14,713 bases of DNA, from positions 1-14,713 of the forward strand of contig CALGGS010000283.1 in assembly GCA_937915735.1 (NCBI GenBank), in the 5' to 3' direction. Origin of the DNA: an uncultured Treponema sp. GTDB taxonomy: Bacteria > Spirochaetota > Spirochaetia > Treponematales > Treponemataceae. Below the pieces are notes generated by a model, which was not told the origin of the DNA, made no database searches, and saw only the letters and a list, made by a program, of their open reading frames with translations. The translations under genes and the position numbers were made by a program. Shown one piece after another: positions 13,032 through 14,713 of the stretch. Positions within the stretch are counted from its first letter, which is position 1. Each line of letters starts with the position of its first letter.

Positions 13032-14713
13032 TTACTTAACTTTTCCGTCTTTGTATTTTTCGACAGAGAGGAATTTGCCGTCAGCACCGATTTTCTTTCC
13101 GTCAAGAACAACGAAGCCGTCTTTTGTGCAAAGTCCCATTTCGGCGAATTTGTCTGCCTTTACGAAGCACATTTCTGCCACATCTTCTGGAACAGGGTAG
13201 CCCTCCGGCTCCAGAATCGTGCCCGGCTGGAACTGGGGCGCGAAAATGACTTCGCAGGTGTCTTCGCTTGTATTCGGGTCGCTGGCAGCCAGAAGCATAC
13301 CGTTGCTTCTCACTCCGCGGAAATTCGCCGGCTTCAAGTTGTAGACTAGAACGATGTTTTTTCCAAGAAGCTCTTCCGGCTTATAGAATTTTACGATTGA
13401 GCTTACGATTTGGCGGGGCTCCTCGTCTCCCGTGTTCAGCGTGAGGATATAAAGGAATTCACCGCCCGGATGCTGCTCAACTTTTTCGATTTTGCTGACC
13501 TTGAGGATTACACGGTGAGTGAATCTCTCTGCAAGCGGCAGCTGGTCGATTTCAGCAGGAGTGAGCTTTTTAGAGGCGGCCTTTTGGGCAAGTTTTTCTG
13601 CGGAAACGGCATCGACTGTTGAGAGAAGTTTTTCAAGCCGTTCCTTGCCGATGATTCGCATGAAGCTTCCCAGGCGTGGTCCCTGCTCTTTTCCGATTAA
13701 AGCTGTGTAGAGGGCGAGGAAGACTTGTTTTGCGTCCAAGCCCAGCGCTGTCGCCACGTCGTAAATCGCCTGCTGGCAGTCCTTGTCAGTTGTGAATGTG
13801 TCGATTTTTGGAACGACATCAGAAAGCACTTTTTTGACGGCCGCAGCCATGTCTTCGGCAAGCTGGGCACGAGTTCCTTCTGCACGGAGAGAGAAGCACA
13901 TGTCAGGAGCACAGTCAGGTGCACATTCTGTAATCCAGTACCAGGCGCAGGCAGCTCTTTTTCGTAAGGTTTCTTCCTGTTCAGGCTTTACATCGCCCAG
14001 AGACTTGATTACAGCGTCAACATCCCCAGAATATGTCTGCAAGAGGGTGGTCAAAAGTCGGAATGGAACCTGATAAGGCATGACTTTCGGCATTTCGCCA
14101 ATCTGAGAAAGCTCGTAAAGTCGTTTTTCACGGAGCAAAAGCTGCTCTCGTTTTGCAGGATCCTTTTCTTTTGGCTCTTCCACACCCCAGACCAAGCGTT
14201 CTGTTCTGTCGTAGGCTTCGTAAATGGTGATTACATCCAGGTCGAAGCTGATTGAGAACTCGTGGTCTACCTTGTTTGAGGCGAAAATGTAGCGCAAAAC
14301 TTCCGGCTGATAGACTTCAAGGGCATCAACCAGGGAAATTACCTTTCCTTTTGAAGATGACATTTTTCCGGGAACGCCCTTGAGCTTAACGAAATCGTAT
14401 TTCATTGTGACAGGAGCATCCCAGCCGTAAAGGCGTTTTGAAACGAGTTTTGCAGTGTCGTAAGAGCCACCCGGTGAGATGTGGTCTTTTCCGCCCGGCT
14501 CAAAGCAGACTTTCTCTTCGTTCCATCGCATTGGCCAGTCAACTCGCCAGCCAAGCTTGAATTCTTTTGAAGTGCGAAGGTCTCCCTTTTCGATGTGACC
14601 GCAAGAGTTACATTTGTAAGTGATTCCGTACTCGCCGTCGTATTCAAGGATTTCTGTTTCGTCCTTGTTGCACTTGCAGCAGAAAGCGGCTACAGGCCAG
14701 TAAACATCGCTGT
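13032..14713 (-). CDS. lysS: class I lysyl-tRNA synthetase with C-terminal tRNA-binding domain, N-terminus outside the window
   Basis: The frame is open to the window edge; 559 C-terminal residues are visible. The enzyme charges tRNA-Lys with lysine. The visible part starts with a Cys-rich zinc-ribbon-like segment (CCKC and CNSCGH), then WRVDWPMRW, PGGKDHISPGGSYDT and a KMSKS-type loop, KMSSS, at 14352-14366. These are class I, archaeal-type LysRS features, which spirochaetes are known to have; the HIGH motif must be off-window. The alpha-helical anticodon-binding part ends near RLGSFMRIIGKERLEKLL. A linker then leads to an OB-fold of the EMAP-II/Trbp111 type (13197-13523), with RQIVSSIVKFYKPEELLGK and NLKPANFRGVRSNGMLLAA. 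A further tail of about 45 residues follows. The ATG at 14531 is internal, not the start. Downstream lie palindromes and a terminator. Confidence 0.96.
   Translation of the reverse strand, partial: SDVYWPVAAFCCKCNKDETEILEYDGEYGITYKCNSCGHIEKGDLRTSKEFKLGWRVDWPMRWNEEKVCFEPGGKDHISPGGSYDTAKLVSKRLYGWDAPVTMKYDFVKLKGVPGKMSSSKGKVISLVDALEVYQPEVLRYIFASNKVDHEFSISFDLDVITIYEAYDRTERLVWGVEEPKEKDPAKREQLLLREKRLYELSQIGEMPKVMPYQVPFRLLTTLLQTYSGDVDAVIKSLGDVKPEQEETLRKRAACAWYWITECAPDCAPDMCFSLRAEGTRAQLAEDMAAAVKKVLSDVVPKIDTFTTDKDCQQAIYDVATALGLDAKQVFLALYTALIGKEQGPRLGSFMRIIGKERLEKLLSTVDAVSAEKLAQKAASKKLTPAEIDQLPLAERFTHRVILKVSKIEKVEQHPGGEFLYILTLNTGDEEPRQIVSSIVKFYKPEELLGKNIVLVYNLKPANFRGVRSNGMLLAASDPNTSEDTCEVIFAPQFQPGTILEPEGYPVPEDVAEMCFVKADKFAEMGLCTKDGFVVLDGKKIGADGKFLSVEKYKDGKVK

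Noticed and set aside
14529..14531. ATG inside lysS as a possible start
   Set aside because: The frame stays open for 60 more codons to the window edge and encodes family sequence (zinc-ribbon cysteines, WRVDWP), so the real start is outside.

Overview
The window looks like part of a spirochaete chromosome, most likely Treponema. The main reasons are a class I (archaeal-type) lysyl-tRNA synthetase, a short RND adaptor without an alpha-hairpin like the one known from Borrelia, moderate GC with long A/T runs between genes, and several lipoprotein or outer-membrane genes without clear relatives. I see no phage, insertion sequence, CRISPR or integron signature, and the genus assignment is inference.

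Layout. Positions 1-54 hold the 5' part of a tRNA-Thr(UGU) on the minus strand, behind a near-consensus sigma-70 promoter (96-124). A minus-strand gene (185-1813) encodes a single-pass membrane protein whose cytoplasmic part looks like a worn-down Ser/Thr kinase C-lobe. Next comes a tightly coupled minus-strand efflux operon: adaptor (5288-6211), RND pump (2142-5291) and a small PII-like, PG0541-type protein (1864-2145), joined by two ATGA overlaps. A tandem 19-bp-period repeat lies upstream of it. A MATE transporter (6307-7647) and a CobW-type metallochaperone GTPase with a very His/Asp-rich insert (7737-9011) follow, also on the minus strand, separated by a terminator.

From 9181 to 12223 the genes are on the plus strand. 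They are RNase HI with its own promoter, then three closely packed envelope genes of unknown role: a lipoprotein, a probable outer-membrane beta-barrel and a small secreted protein. The last overlaps 5-formyltetrahydrofolate cyclo-ligase (12200-12844, minus) tail to tail. The window ends in lysS (13032 to the edge, minus), whose product carries a C-terminal EMAP-II/Trbp111-type tRNA-binding domain.

The most unusual non-coding DNA is a 55-bp dispersed repeat (9073-9127 and 12904-12958, 50 of 55 identical) and a dense set of hairpins between lysS and the cyclo-ligase gene. The last of these is a terminator whose U-run touches the cyclo-ligase start codon. The efflux operon and the degenerate-kinase protein are the most interesting coding parts. 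I found no single obviously new defence or mobile system.
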